Source: Shouchella rhizosphaerae (GTDB lineage Bacteria > Bacillota > Bacilli > Bacillales > Bacillaceae_D). Taken from it: a stretch of 64,000 nt of DNA. Within the stretch, counting starts at the first letter, position 1. Each line of letters starts with the position of its first letter. Position numbers and translations under genes: made by a program. The stretch lies in assembly GCF_900142675.1 (NCBI RefSeq), contig NZ_FRBS01000001.1:1-64000 (forward strand), given 5' to 3'. The notes below the pieces were generated by a model. That model was not told the DNA's origin and did no database searches. It saw nothing but the letters and a program-made list of their open reading frames with translations. This document shows positions 1 to 7,185 of the stretch, in pieces.

Positions 1-286
<286 letters not shown>

Positions 287-655
287 TATATACATTCTTG
301 ACAATTGAGTCTATTTCGGATTTAGTTTTGAAAGAATCACCCATTCTTTTCATCCTTACGCTTCAGTGCAGACGAAGTCATTCGCCGCCTCTGAAGCAAA
401 GCGATTGACAAAGAGAAGCAAGAAGGTCAAGGATTGAAAGTGTTCGACTGAAGGAGCGTACAACCGTACGTGACTGAAGAAGAATCACGAACAAGACGAA
501 GAGATTCACCGCTTATCTGAAGTCAAAAAAGAACTACGAAGAGAAGCGAGGAGTTCGAGGACAGGAGTGCTCGAAGAAGGGAGCGTACCCAAACGTACGT
601 GACCGACTGAGAGACACGAACTGGACGAAGAAATCCGAAGCTTATCTGAAGTAGA
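287..655 (+). repeat. Long 23S-5S spacer with an imperfect direct repeat
   Basis: About 370 bases separate 23S from 5S rRNA. The spacer contains an imperfect direct repeat about 127 bases apart. Copy one is about 454-523 and copy two about 581-652. Both start with GAGCGTAC, pass through CGTACGTGAC and end in GCTTATCTGAAGT. No tRNA or reading frame is credible here. The repeats probably contribute to the pre-rRNA processing stems that flank the 5S gene (inference). Confidence 0.6.
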
Positions 656-772
656 GTCCGGTGACAATGGCAAAGAGGTCACACCCGTTCCCATGCCGAA
701 CACGGCCGTTAAGCTCTTTTGCGCCGATGGTAGTTGGAGGCTTCCTCCTGCGAGAGTAGGACGTTGCCGGGC
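656..772 (+). rRNA. rrf: 5S ribosomal RNA
   Basis: The sequence matches Bacillus 5S rRNA through the conserved GAGGTCACACCCGTTCCCATGCCGAACAC and GCGCCGATGGTAGT blocks, cited here by their positions 675-703 and 721-734. Helix I forms between GTCCGGTGAC (656-665) and GTTGCCGGGC (763-772), with some G-U pairs, giving a 117-nt RNA. Confidence 0.95.
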
Positions 773-783
773 TTACATATCGT

Positions 784-858
784 TCCACAGTAGCTCAGTG
801 GTAGAGCTATCGGCTGTTAACCGATCGGTCGCAGGTTCGAATCCTGCCTGTGGAGCCA
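784..858 (+). tRNA. tRNA-Asn(GTT)
   Basis: A full cloverleaf is present with acceptor stem TCCACAG/CTGTGGA, anticodon GTT in a CTGTTAA loop, T-loop TTCGAAT and encoded CCA. It is the first tRNA after the 5S gene. Confidence 0.96.
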
Positions 859-861
859 TTA

Positions 862-955
862 GGAGAGCTGTCCGAGTTGGCCGAAGGAGCACGATTGGAA
901 ATCGTGTAGGCGGTGTAAAACCGTCTCGAGGGTTCGAATCCCTCGCTCTCCGCCA
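862..955 (+). tRNA. tRNA-Ser(GGA)
   Basis: Class II tRNA with a long variable arm. The acceptor is GGAGAGC/GCTCTCC, the anticodon GGA and CCA is encoded. Confidence 0.96.
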
Positions 956-967
956 TCATACATAAAA

Positions 968-1042
968 GGCCCGTTGGTCAAGCGGTTAAGACACCGCCCT
1001 TTCACGGCGGTAACACGGGTTCGAATCCCGTACGGGTCACCA
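968..1042 (+). tRNA. tRNA-Glu(TTC)
   Basis: The acceptor is GGCCCGT/ACGGGTC, the anticodon TTC and CCA is encoded. Confidence 0.96.
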
Positions 1043-1078
1043 TTTTTGAAGAGAATAAATAGAATTGTAGGAAATGAT

Positions 1079-1154
1079 GGAGGATTAGCTCAGCTGGGAG
1101 AGCATCTGCCTTACAAGCAGAGGGTCGGCGGTTCGAGCCCGTCATCCTCCACCA
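1079..1154 (+). tRNA. tRNA-Val(TAC)
   Basis: The acceptor is GGAGGAT/ATCCTCC, the anticodon TAC and CCA is encoded. Confidence 0.96.
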
Positions 1155-1187
1155 TCGCAATCAAATTAGAGTAACGTAAAATCTGTA

Positions 1188-1459
1188 TTTATTTCTAACG
1201 ACGCGGGGTGGAGCAACGAGCGCAGCGAGTTGTCTCGACGCACCAAACATCCCCGAAAAAGCTAGCAGAGGAAGAGACAGCCATGCTCTTTCAATCAATA
1301 GCACAGCAAAATTTCATTTATTCCTAACGACGCGGGGTGGAGCAACGAGCGCAAGCGAGTTGTCTCGACGCACCAAACATCCCCGAAAAAGCTAGCAGAG
1401 GAAGAGACAGCCTCCTCTATCAACCAATAGTACAGCAAAATTTCATTTATTCCTAACGA
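1188..1459 (+). repeat. Tandem 129-bp repeats carrying the 5' end of initiator tRNA
   Basis: Two nearly identical units precede the initiator tRNA gene. The string CGCGGGGTGGAGCA, which is the first 14 bases of the initiator tRNA, occurs at 1202, at 1331 and, in the real gene, at 1460, so the period is 129 bases each time. Each unit also repeats the preceding TTTATT(T/C)CTAACGA and a following block that includes CATCCCCGAAAAAGCTAGC. The copies differ by a few substitutions and one-base indels. Neither copy forms a cloverleaf after base 14, so they are tRNA-derived fragments and not functional tRNA genes. The region holds no protein gene. Confidence 0.85.
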
Positions 1460-1536
<77 letters not shown>

Positions 1537-1553
1537 ATACAAAAACAAAAAAT

Positions 1554-1630
1554 GGTCCGGTAGTTCAGTTGGTTAGAATGCCTGCCTGTCACGCAGGAGG
1601 TCGCGGGTTCGAGTCCCGTCCGGACCGCCA
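1554..1630 (+). tRNA. tRNA-Asp(GTC)
   Basis: The acceptor is GGTCCGG/CCGGACC, the anticodon GTC and CCA is encoded. Confidence 0.96.
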
Positions 1631-1642
1631 TTTAAGTAGAAG

Positions 1643-1718
<76 letters not shown>

Positions 1719-1731
1719 TCATACGATTTGG

Positions 1732-1804
1732 GCCGGTCTAGCTCAATTGGTAGAGCAACTGAATCGTAATCAGTAGGTTGGGGGTTCAAGTCCTCTGGCC
1801 GGCA
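1732..1804 (+). tRNA. tRNA-Thr(CGT)
   Basis: The acceptor is GCCGGTC/GGCCGGC with one G-U pair. The anticodon is CGT in loop ATCGTAA. The T stem GGGGG/CCTCT has two G-U pairs. The 3' end continues ATCA, so CCA is not encoded and must be added after transcription. Confidence 0.9.
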
Positions 1805-1871
1805 TCACTTATCAAAAAATCATTGACATTTTGATCAATTATGGATATGATAAGTATTGTCTTTTGAAACT

Positions 1872-1956
1872 GGAGGGGTAGCGAAGTGGCTAAACGCGGC
1901 GGACTGTAAATCCGCTCCCTCAGGGTTCGGCGGTTCGAATCCGTCCCCCTCCACCA
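1872..1956 (+). tRNA. tRNA-Tyr(GTA)
   Basis: Class II tRNA with a long variable arm. The acceptor is GGAGGGG/CCCCTCC, the anticodon GTA and CCA is encoded. Confidence 0.95.
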
Positions 1957-1963
1957 TTTTCAT

Positions 1964-2037
1964 AGGGGCATAGTTTAACGGTAGAACAGAGGTCTCCAAA
2001 ACCTCCAGTGTGGGTTCGATTCCTACTGCCCCTGCCA
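1964..2037 (+). tRNA. tRNA-Trp(CCA)
   Basis: The acceptor is AGGGGCA/TGCCCCT, the anticodon CCA in loop CTCCAAA, and the CCA tail is encoded. Confidence 0.96.
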
Positions 2038-2066
2038 ACTTGAATCGTTTAAGCATGTATCAATAT

Positions 2067-2144
2067 GGCGGTTGTGGCGAAGTGGTTAACGCACCGGATT
2101 GTGGTTCCGGCATTTCGTGGGTTCGATTCCCATCAGCCGCCCCA
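2067..2144 (+). tRNA. tRNA-His(GTG)
   Basis: The anticodon is GTG. The extra 5' G (2067) opposite discriminator C, diagnostic of histidine tRNA, precedes the acceptor GCGGTTG/CAGCCGC. CCA is encoded. Confidence 0.95.
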
Positions 2145-2156
2145 TTTAAATAGCAA

Positions 2157-2230
2157 TGGGCTATAGCCAAGCGGTAAGGCATCGGATTTTGATTCCGTGA
2201 TCCCTGGTTCGAATCCAGGTAGCCCAGCCA
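2157..2230 (+). tRNA. tRNA-Gln(TTG)
   Basis: The acceptor is TGGGCTA/TAGCCCA, the anticodon TTG and CCA is encoded. Confidence 0.96.
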
Positions 2231-2233
2231 TAT

Positions 2234-2305
2234 GCGGAAGTAGTTCAGTGGTAGAATATCACCTTGCCAAGGTGGGGGTCGCGGGTTCGAATCCCGTCTT
2301 CCGCT
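2234..2305 (+). tRNA. tRNA-Gly(GCC)
   Basis: The acceptor is GCGGAAG/CTTCCGC and the anticodon GCC. The discriminator T is followed by TTAG, so CCA is not encoded. Confidence 0.94.
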
Positions 2306-2316
2306 TTAGTTTTTAC

Positions 2317-2390
2317 GGCGGCATAGCCAAGTGGTAAGGCACGGGTCTGCAAAACCCTTATCACCGGTTCAAATCCGGTTGCCGCCTCCA
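2317..2390 (+). tRNA. tRNA-Cys(GCA)
   Basis: The acceptor is GGCGGCA/TGCCGCC, the anticodon GCA and CCA is encoded. Confidence 0.96.
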
Positions 2391-2419
2391 ATTTAAAAAT
2401 AAGTTGTAGTCCTAGATAG

Positions 2420-2505
2420 GCCGGGGTGGTGGAATTGGCAGACACACAGGACTTAAAATCCTGCGGTAGGTGACTACCGTGCCGGTTCGAGTCCGGCCCT
2501 CGGCA
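2420..2505 (+). tRNA. tRNA-Leu(TAA)
   Basis: Class II tRNA with a long variable arm. The acceptor is GCCGGGG/CCTCGGC with one G-U pair and the anticodon TAA. CCA is not encoded. Confidence 0.94.
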
Positions 2506-2531
2506 TCTTATGAAACGACATGAAGAAAATT

Positions 2532-2605
2532 GCGCCCGTAGCTCAACTGGATAGAGTACTTGACTACGAATCAAGCGGTTAGAGGTTCGAATCCTCTCGG
2601 GCGCG
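2532..2605 (+). tRNA. tRNA-Arg(ACG)
   Basis: The acceptor is GCGCCCG/CGGGCGC, the anticodon ACG and CCA is not encoded. It is the last tRNA of the cluster and lies directly before a terminator. Confidence 0.94.
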
Positions 2606-2610
2606 TATGC

Positions 2611-2640
2611 AAACTGACATTTTTAATGTCAGTTTTTTTG
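2611..2640 (+). terminator. Terminator of the rRNA-tRNA operon
   Basis: A hairpin of AACTGACAT and ATGTCAGTT with a short T-rich loop is followed by a run of T. It is placed six bases after tRNA-Arg. Confidence 0.9.
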
Positions 2641-2716
2641 TTTTTAGATGGCTTCCTTCTCTTTTAAACGTAACTGCTTTTTACTAGCAGAATAAAAGAA
2701 GGAGGCGTTTTCCTTT

Positions 2717-5101
2717 ATGAAAAACGACGAATGGGAAACATGCGAGGCAAAGGAAGAGGACAAGGCTTTTGAGCATTTGACGAAAACGCTGCAACAAATT
2801 GAGGATGCAAGGATAGTTTACATCGATGACTTTATTCCTGAAGGGGAAGAAGAAAGTGACCAAACGAAGTATTTTGAAGAAGCGTTAGGCGACGGAAATG
2901 TCAAACTGATTTTAGGGCCAAAACGGTATTATGCCACTGTCAAGCTACCAAGTCGAACCGTGTTAGAAGGGCAAGGGATGGAATTAACAACGATCCAAAC
3001 GCCTAATCATGCGCCAAGTTATGAATGGACGGTGTCGGTAAAGGATAAGGACAATGGTGCCGAGTATATTGCCGTTCGTCATCTAAGCTTAGACGGTAAC
3101 CGCAGAAGGGGTGTAGAGCCAGCCGGAGGTAGCCGTTCCAGTTGCTTAACATTCCATGGTGTAAAGTACGGCTGGGTAAAGGATGTATTTGCCTACAACA
3201 GCACGTTGCATGGATTTGACGTTACGTCGACCGGTCTAGATTACCACTATGGTGGAGATGGGACCGTTGATTCGGGGCCTTCCCAATATGTTTGGATTGA
3301 TGGCTGTAAAGCAACTGACTGGATCGATGATGGATTTACCACTCACCATAGTGAATACATCACCATTTCCAATTGCTATGCCTATGAACCTAACAGTAGA
3401 GGAAATGCAAATGGAATTGAGATCGATGACGGAAGCCGCCATGTGCTTCTATCAAACAATTACTCTATGGGTTGTTATGGGGGTATTGAAATTAAAGCCC
3501 ATGCCAACTCCAGTGCAGCGAACAATGTCCATATTCTTGGGCATATTTCTAGGGAAGACACACGTAGCTATAACTTCCGCCATATCGGCCATCATACCGG
3601 CGATGATCCTGACTCAAAAACGGCCTATCATATTACGGCTACTAATCTCGTATCGCTGCACCCAAACAAAAAAAGGGGGTTCCAGAACAATACAGATCCC
3701 CGTGCTCTTGTGATTAGCGCTTATACCAATGTTAGCATTACCAACTTTACGGCAATTGGCGATCTATCCTACGACTTTGGCAATACGCCTGTCATTGCGA
3801 TTCAATATAAAGCGAAAAATGTATCCCTTAACGGCATTAACGTAAGCCGTTTTCATAACGCCAGCGACGCTATCATTGTATTTGGTGGAGGAAACCGTGG
3901 CGACCACATTTCCTTGTCAAATATTCATATTTATGATGCAGGCAAAAATAACGGAATATACGTCGGCAGCGGACATAGCAACGTCTCCATTTCCAATGTC
4001 AATGCAATTAATTCTAAGGGAGAGGGAGAAAATGCAGTGGAAGCGGCGACAAACTCTGTCAACATTAGCGGTGTATCCGTGACTGGATACAAGTATGCTG
4101 TCCGCAGCGGTGGTGTGGCCTATAAAGAGCCAATTACAGTGATTAAAGGAGGCGCACGGATTGCTTCAAGTACAGGGGCACCTTCCACCGAACAATCGAT
4201 CATACTTGCTAGCACTTCGTCGCCAACAGCTTCAGCTTCTAAAACGATGGTGGCTGCCTCATCTAATTCCCACGCAGTTGGCGAAGGGGCAATCGTCCTA
4301 GGAAGTGCAGGCAATTCACGGGCGCAAGGGCCTCGGAGCGGCATCCTTAGCTCCAGCGGCGCGGTTGCTGGCCAGTCAGGAGGGGCGTTTAGCTCGATGG
4401 TACTTGCGAGTAATTTAGTAGCCAACCCAAATGGCTATTCTGTAGTCGGCGGGTATGGGGCTTCAGGCAACCCAAGCAGCGCCAATATCAAGTGGGAGCT
4501 TAATAGCCGTACTGGTACAGTCCGAGCTGCGGGCACGCTTTCAAGTGCACAGACATTTACCGATTATGCCGAGTACTTCGAAAGCATAGATGGAAACCCC
4601 ATTGCCACTGGCCTGCTTGTCACTCTTGATGGAGATAAAATCCGCGTGGCTGAGGAAGGAGACGATATTCTTGGCGCTATTTCTGAAACAGCAGGGGTGG
4701 TCCTTGGAGAATCGGCACTTTATTGGCAAGGCCGATATTTAACTAACGAGTTTGGCGGCATGGTCTATGAGCCACAAACAATCCGCACGTATGATGTCGA
4801 TGAAGACGGCAATACGCTTCCTACGTATACAGAAGAGGTTGTTGAACTGCCGTTAGAAAATCCCCAATATGATCCAAGCCTGCCTTACACTCCACGCAGT
4901 AAACGCCAAGAGTGGAATATCGTCGGGCTAACAGGCCAAATTCACGTCCGTGTCTCTGACTCCGTCCAGCCAGGAGATTATGTAAAAGCCAACGGTGGAA
5001 TAGGCGTGCCAGGAGAAAATGGACCGATAAAAGTCATGCGTCTTACAAAAGCGTACGATGAGGACAAGGGATATGGTGTCGCTTTGTGTTTTATCAAGTA
5101 A
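2717..5101 (+). CDS. Beta-helix (pectate-lyase-like) protein with C-terminal peptidase G2 domain
   Basis: A 794-residue protein. Residues about 40-460 read as a right-handed parallel beta-helix of the pectate-lyase-like type, with recurring ISN/VSI.N turns, as in phage tail spikes and depolymerases. A Ser/Gly/Ala-rich stretch (about 470-600) contains AVGEGAIVLGS-like motifs and leads into a C-terminal domain with DYAEYFES (about 620) and a final YGVALCF segment. This matches the peptidase G2 (intramolecular autoproteolytic) domain found in Bacillus phage and YobO-like proteins. The last domain probably cuts itself off after folding. There is no signal peptide. The ATG is preceded by AAGGAGG. 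No other phage genes are nearby, so it may be a domesticated or relict tail-fibre-type gene. The substrate is unknown. Confidence 0.8.
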   Translation: MKNDEWETCEAKEEDKAFEHLTKTLQQIEDARIVYIDDFIPEGEEESDQTKYFEEALGDGNVKLILGPKRYYATVKLPSRTVLEGQGMELTTIQTPNHAPSYEWTVSVKDKDNGAEYIAVRHLSLDGNRRRGVEPAGGSRSSCLTFHGVKYGWVKDVFAYNSTLHGFDVTSTGLDYHYGGDGTVDSGPSQYVWIDGCKATDWIDDGFTTHHSEYITISNCYAYEPNSRGNANGIEIDDGSRHVLLSNNYSMGCYGGIEIKAHANSSAANNVHILGHISREDTRSYNFRHIGHHTGDDPDSKTAYHITATNLVSLHPNKKRGFQNNTDPRALVISAYTNVSITNFTAIGDLSYDFGNTPVIAIQYKAKNVSLNGINVSRFHNASDAIIVFGGGNRGDHISLSNIHIYDAGKNNGIYVGSGHSNVSISNVNAINSKGEGENAVEAATNSVNISGVSVTGYKYAVRSGGVAYKEPITVIKGGARIASSTGAPSTEQSIILASTSSPTASASKTMVAASSNSHAVGEGAIVLGSAGNSRAQGPRSGILSSSGAVAGQSGGAFSSMVLASNLVANPNGYSVVGGYGASGNPSSANIKWELNSRTGTVRAAGTLSSAQTFTDYAEYFESIDGNPIATGLLVTLDGDKIRVAEEGDDILGAISETAGVVLGESALYWQGRYLTNEFGGMVYEPQTIRTYDVDEDGNTLPTYTEEVVELPLENPQYDPSLPYTPRSKRQEWNIVGLTGQIHVRVSDSVQPGDYVKANGGIGVPGENGPIKVMRLTKAYDEDKGYGVALCFIK

Positions 5102-5116
5102 CCATTCATTGTATAG

Positions 5117-5145
5117 GAGAGCAGCATTTTTGCTGCTCTCTAATT
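5117..5145 (+). terminator. Terminator of the beta-helix gene
   Basis: The hairpin AGAGCAGCA/TGCTGCTCT is followed by a T-rich stretch, 16 bases after the stop codon. Confidence 0.85.
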
Positions 5146-5182
5146 TATTTTATACTGATGGTTATTTTTTTATTAAAAAGTA

Positions 5183-5211
5183 TTGACCATCTTACCAATG
5201 CGTGGTATATT
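5183..5211 (+). promoter_or_regulatory. Sigma-A promoter of the lone tRNA-Leu
   Basis: TTGACC at 5183-5188 and TATATT at 5206-5211 are separated by 17 bases. The promoter starts the transcription unit that contains tRNA-Leu(CAA), about 45 bases downstream. Confidence 0.75.
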
Positions 5212-5256
5212 AGTTCTTGTCAGTTGATGAGAGCAACCTAGCTTCTCAAAAAATGG

Positions 5257-5338
5257 GCCGGTGTGGCGGAATTGGCAGACGCGCACGACTCAAAATCGTG
5301 TTCCTTCGGGAGTGTCGGTTCGACCCCGACCACCGGTA
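5257..5338 (+). tRNA. tRNA-Leu(CAA)
   Basis: Class II tRNA. The acceptor is GCCGGTG/CACCGGT, the anticodon CAA in loop CTCAAAA, with a variable arm TTCCTTCGGGAG and no encoded CCA. It stands alone with its own promoter and terminator. Confidence 0.93.
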
Positions 5339-5380
5339 TTAGGTGCCAAACCTAAGTAATAGCAATGCCTATTACACGAG

Positions 5381-5456
5381 AGCTTTCTACTTTGTAGGGA
5401 GCTTCAGCCTGTCGACAAAGTCTCGATTTTACCGAGACAGTCGGCAGGCTTTTTTG
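5381..5456 (+). terminator. Two consecutive hairpins after tRNA-Leu
   Basis: The first hairpin is AGCTTTCTAC/GTAGGGAGCTT (5381-5404). The second is stronger, AGCCTGTCGAC with GTCGGCAGGCT and inner stem GTCTCG/CGAGAC (5406-5450), and is followed by TTTTTT. The second is a clear intrinsic terminator. The first recurs as the terminator at 19714. Confidence 0.85.
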
Positions 5457-5702
5457 TACAATAAAGAGAGAAAAAAGGTACAGGGCCAGGAGGAATATTG
5501 GCCAAACAAAACGAAGCTAGAAAGAAGCAACATCTATGCGAAGGCTTAAAAGTAATGAGAGGATTCACTATCATCCTGTGTGCGGTTACACAGTATACTT
5601 TTTGGAGTTTTTAAATATTTGTGATAATTTATAAAAGTTAATAATCTAGAAAATTCTTTGGGAATCTGAAGTAAAATGGGTAGGTAATGGAGGAATTTTA
5701 TA

Positions 5703-6104
5703 ATGCAACTATTTTTTAAAGGGCTGATTAGAGGTTTAGTTCCTTTTGTTATTCTATTAATAATTTCAATATGGAATATGTTACATGGATCTGCAGCCAC
5801 GGCAAAAACTTTTCTGTTTTATAGTCTAGTAATCTTTTTTCTAGGTCTAGCCAGCGTGATATATCAAATAAAACAATGGAGCTTTATAAAGCAAATTATT
5901 GTTCATTATATGGCAATGCTGATTACAGTGTTTCCAGTTTTACTTCTATACGGTTCCTATCCACTAAATTCTTTTATGGATGTGTTAAAGGTGTATTTCC
6001 ATTTTAATGAAGTTGGTCTTATTTTATTTATTTCTTCATTTCTTATTATTAAATTGTGCAAGAAGTTTAATAAATCCAAAGAAGAAAAGAGTGAATCTTT
6101 ATAA
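5703..6104 (+). CDS. DUF3021 family membrane protein
   Basis: A 133-residue protein with four hydrophobic segments (about 10-30, 38-58, 66-86 and 102-120), a short polar N-terminus and a Lys/Glu-rich C-terminal tail. Size and pattern match the DUF3021 family. That family is usually encoded next to a LytTR-type regulator and is thought to modulate it, but no LytTR gene is adjacent here. The ATG follows GGAGG at good spacing. The family assignment is by pattern only, and the function is not established. Confidence 0.6.
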   Translation: MQLFFKGLIRGLVPFVILLIISIWNMLHGSAATAKTFLFYSLVIFFLGLASVIYQIKQWSFIKQIIVHYMAMLITVFPVLLLYGSYPLNSFMDVLKVYFHFNEVGLILFISSFLIIKLCKKFNKSKEEKSESL

Positions 6105-6266
6105 TAAAAGGATTTACAATAAATGTAATACCCCGGCTACCGGTACCATATTAGCTGGATGTGCTCCCGCATAACATCACATAAATATAACCAATGTAAT
6201 CTTTACAGTATGAATCCTTAGATGCTGATTTGTTTCCTACTGTTCCTTTAACTTGTTAGGCACTGT

Positions 6267-6683
6267 ATGAACTGCCTACACGTACTGATCGTTCGCTTCG
6301 GATACTTAAAAAACCCTTTATCCAAAAGCACAGCAAATAAAAAAGGGAGAAGTTATCAAACGCCACTGGAGCATATTTCTCTAAACATGACCTTTTACCG
6401 TTCCATGTTAATTGAAGAGAATCGAATCTATCCGTTTCAAGCGAAAATGGAGACGATCATTAAGGATAAATTAATGGAGGGGTGGAAACCTGCTCAGGAA
6501 AACGCCCCATTAGCGATATCCAATGAATTGCTGATCGAATACCTCGGATCGGCTTTCATGGGAATTGTCATTTGGTGGATTAAAAACGATAAGCCCCTTT
6601 CTACAGAGGAGGTTTCATCTCAGTTTAGTAAAATCGTTGCCTATGGGCACTTAAGAGCTGCCGGCATCGCCATAGAGGAATAA
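6267..6683 (+). pseudogene. TetR/AcrR regulator fragment lacking the DNA-binding domain
   Basis: From about residue 36 the frame reads as the C-terminal ligand-binding half of a TetR family regulator of the TetR_C_8 type (LEHISLNMTFYRSML, then ELLIEYLGSAFMGIVIWW). The N-terminal helix-turn-helix that should precede it is absent. The upstream 150 bases give no matching frame, and the first 35 residues look like chance sequence. It is most likely a 5'-truncated gene. The stop lies just before the start region of the ArsR gene. Confidence 0.6.
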
Positions 6684-6715
6684 AATGAGCGAGAGTAGAA
6701 GCGAAATAATTAGGA

Positions 6716-6743
6716 TTGACATATCGCAAAATGTAGATATAAT
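6716..6743 (+). promoter_or_regulatory. Promoter of the arsR-like gene with an operator-like element
   Basis: TTGACA (6716-6721) and TATAAT (6738-6743) are 16 bases apart. The spacer carries ACATATCGC..ATGT, resembling the perfect palindrome at 7116-7131. Transcription would be expected to start near 6750, at the chosen ATG. Confidence 0.6.
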
Positions 6744-6750
6744 AAAAGGC

Positions 6751-7053
6751 ATGGATCCAATTGAAGTATTCAAAGCGTTGTCTAACGAGTCGAGATTACA
6801 GATTTTACAGTGGCTCAAGGAGCCTGAAAAACATTTTGTGCCCCATGAAGGAGTGGATATGAGGAAAATCGGGGTGTGTGTCAGTCAAGTGAAGGATAAG
6901 TTGAACATGACACAGTCGACAGCATCGCAGTATTTGTTCATTCTACAACGGGCCGGACTGATTCGAACTGAGCGGATCGGCAAATACACGTACTACAAAC
7001 GAGATGAAGAGAAGATCAGTGAGTTGGCTGCATATTTGAATCAGAAACTCTAA
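6751..7053 (+). CDS. ArsR family transcription regulator
   Basis: About 100 residues. Residues 1-95 form a winged helix with the family signature VFKALSNESRLQILQWL at the N-terminus, a recognition helix in TQSTASQYLFILQRAGLI, and a wing with YYKR. The reading frame is open upstream to an ATG at 6685 preceded by GAGGAA. However, a consensus promoter lies inside that extension, and relatives start at the MDPIEVF position, so 6751 is preferred. That would make a leaderless or nearly leaderless mRNA. No typical metal-binding cysteine pair (CVC) sits in the DNA-binding helix. It probably controls the following MFS pump. Confidence 0.75.
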   Translation: MDPIEVFKALSNESRLQILQWLKEPEKHFVPHEGVDMRKIGVCVSQVKDKLNMTQSTASQYLFILQRAGLIRTERIGKYTYYKRDEEKISELAAYLNQKL

Positions 7054-7071
7054 TCTGAACTGAATACTGAT

Positions 7072-7100
7072 ACTGAATACCTTAAACGTATTCAGTTTTT
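7072..7100 (+). terminator. Terminator after arsR-like gene
   Basis: The stem ACTGAATAC/GTATTCAGT with a 7-base loop is followed by TTTTT. Confidence 0.85.
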
Positions 7101-7115
7101 CGGCCTTACATATCG

Positions 7116-7131
7116 ACATATCGCGATATGT
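7116..7131. promoter_or_regulatory. Perfect palindrome, probable ArsR operator
   Basis: ACATATCGCGATATGT is a perfect 16-base palindrome between the arsR-like gene and the MFS gene. Half-sites (CATATCG) recur at 7109 and 7151, and a degenerate copy lies in the arsR promoter. Confidence 0.55.
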
Positions 7132-7185
7132 AAATTAAAAAGGATCCTCATATCGGTAACTGTAAAAACAATAAAAAAAGGAGAA

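Noticed and set aside
693-1174. Forward frames across the 5S and tRNA genes
   Set aside because: They are translations of structural RNA genes.
1202-1340. Extra initiator tRNA genes or a CRISPR-like repeat array
   Set aside because: Homology to the tRNA stops at base 14, there is no cloverleaf, and the units are tandem duplicates without variable spacers.
5343-5549. Forward frame of 68 codons after tRNA-Leu
   Set aside because: It spans two terminator hairpins and has no RBS or family resemblance.
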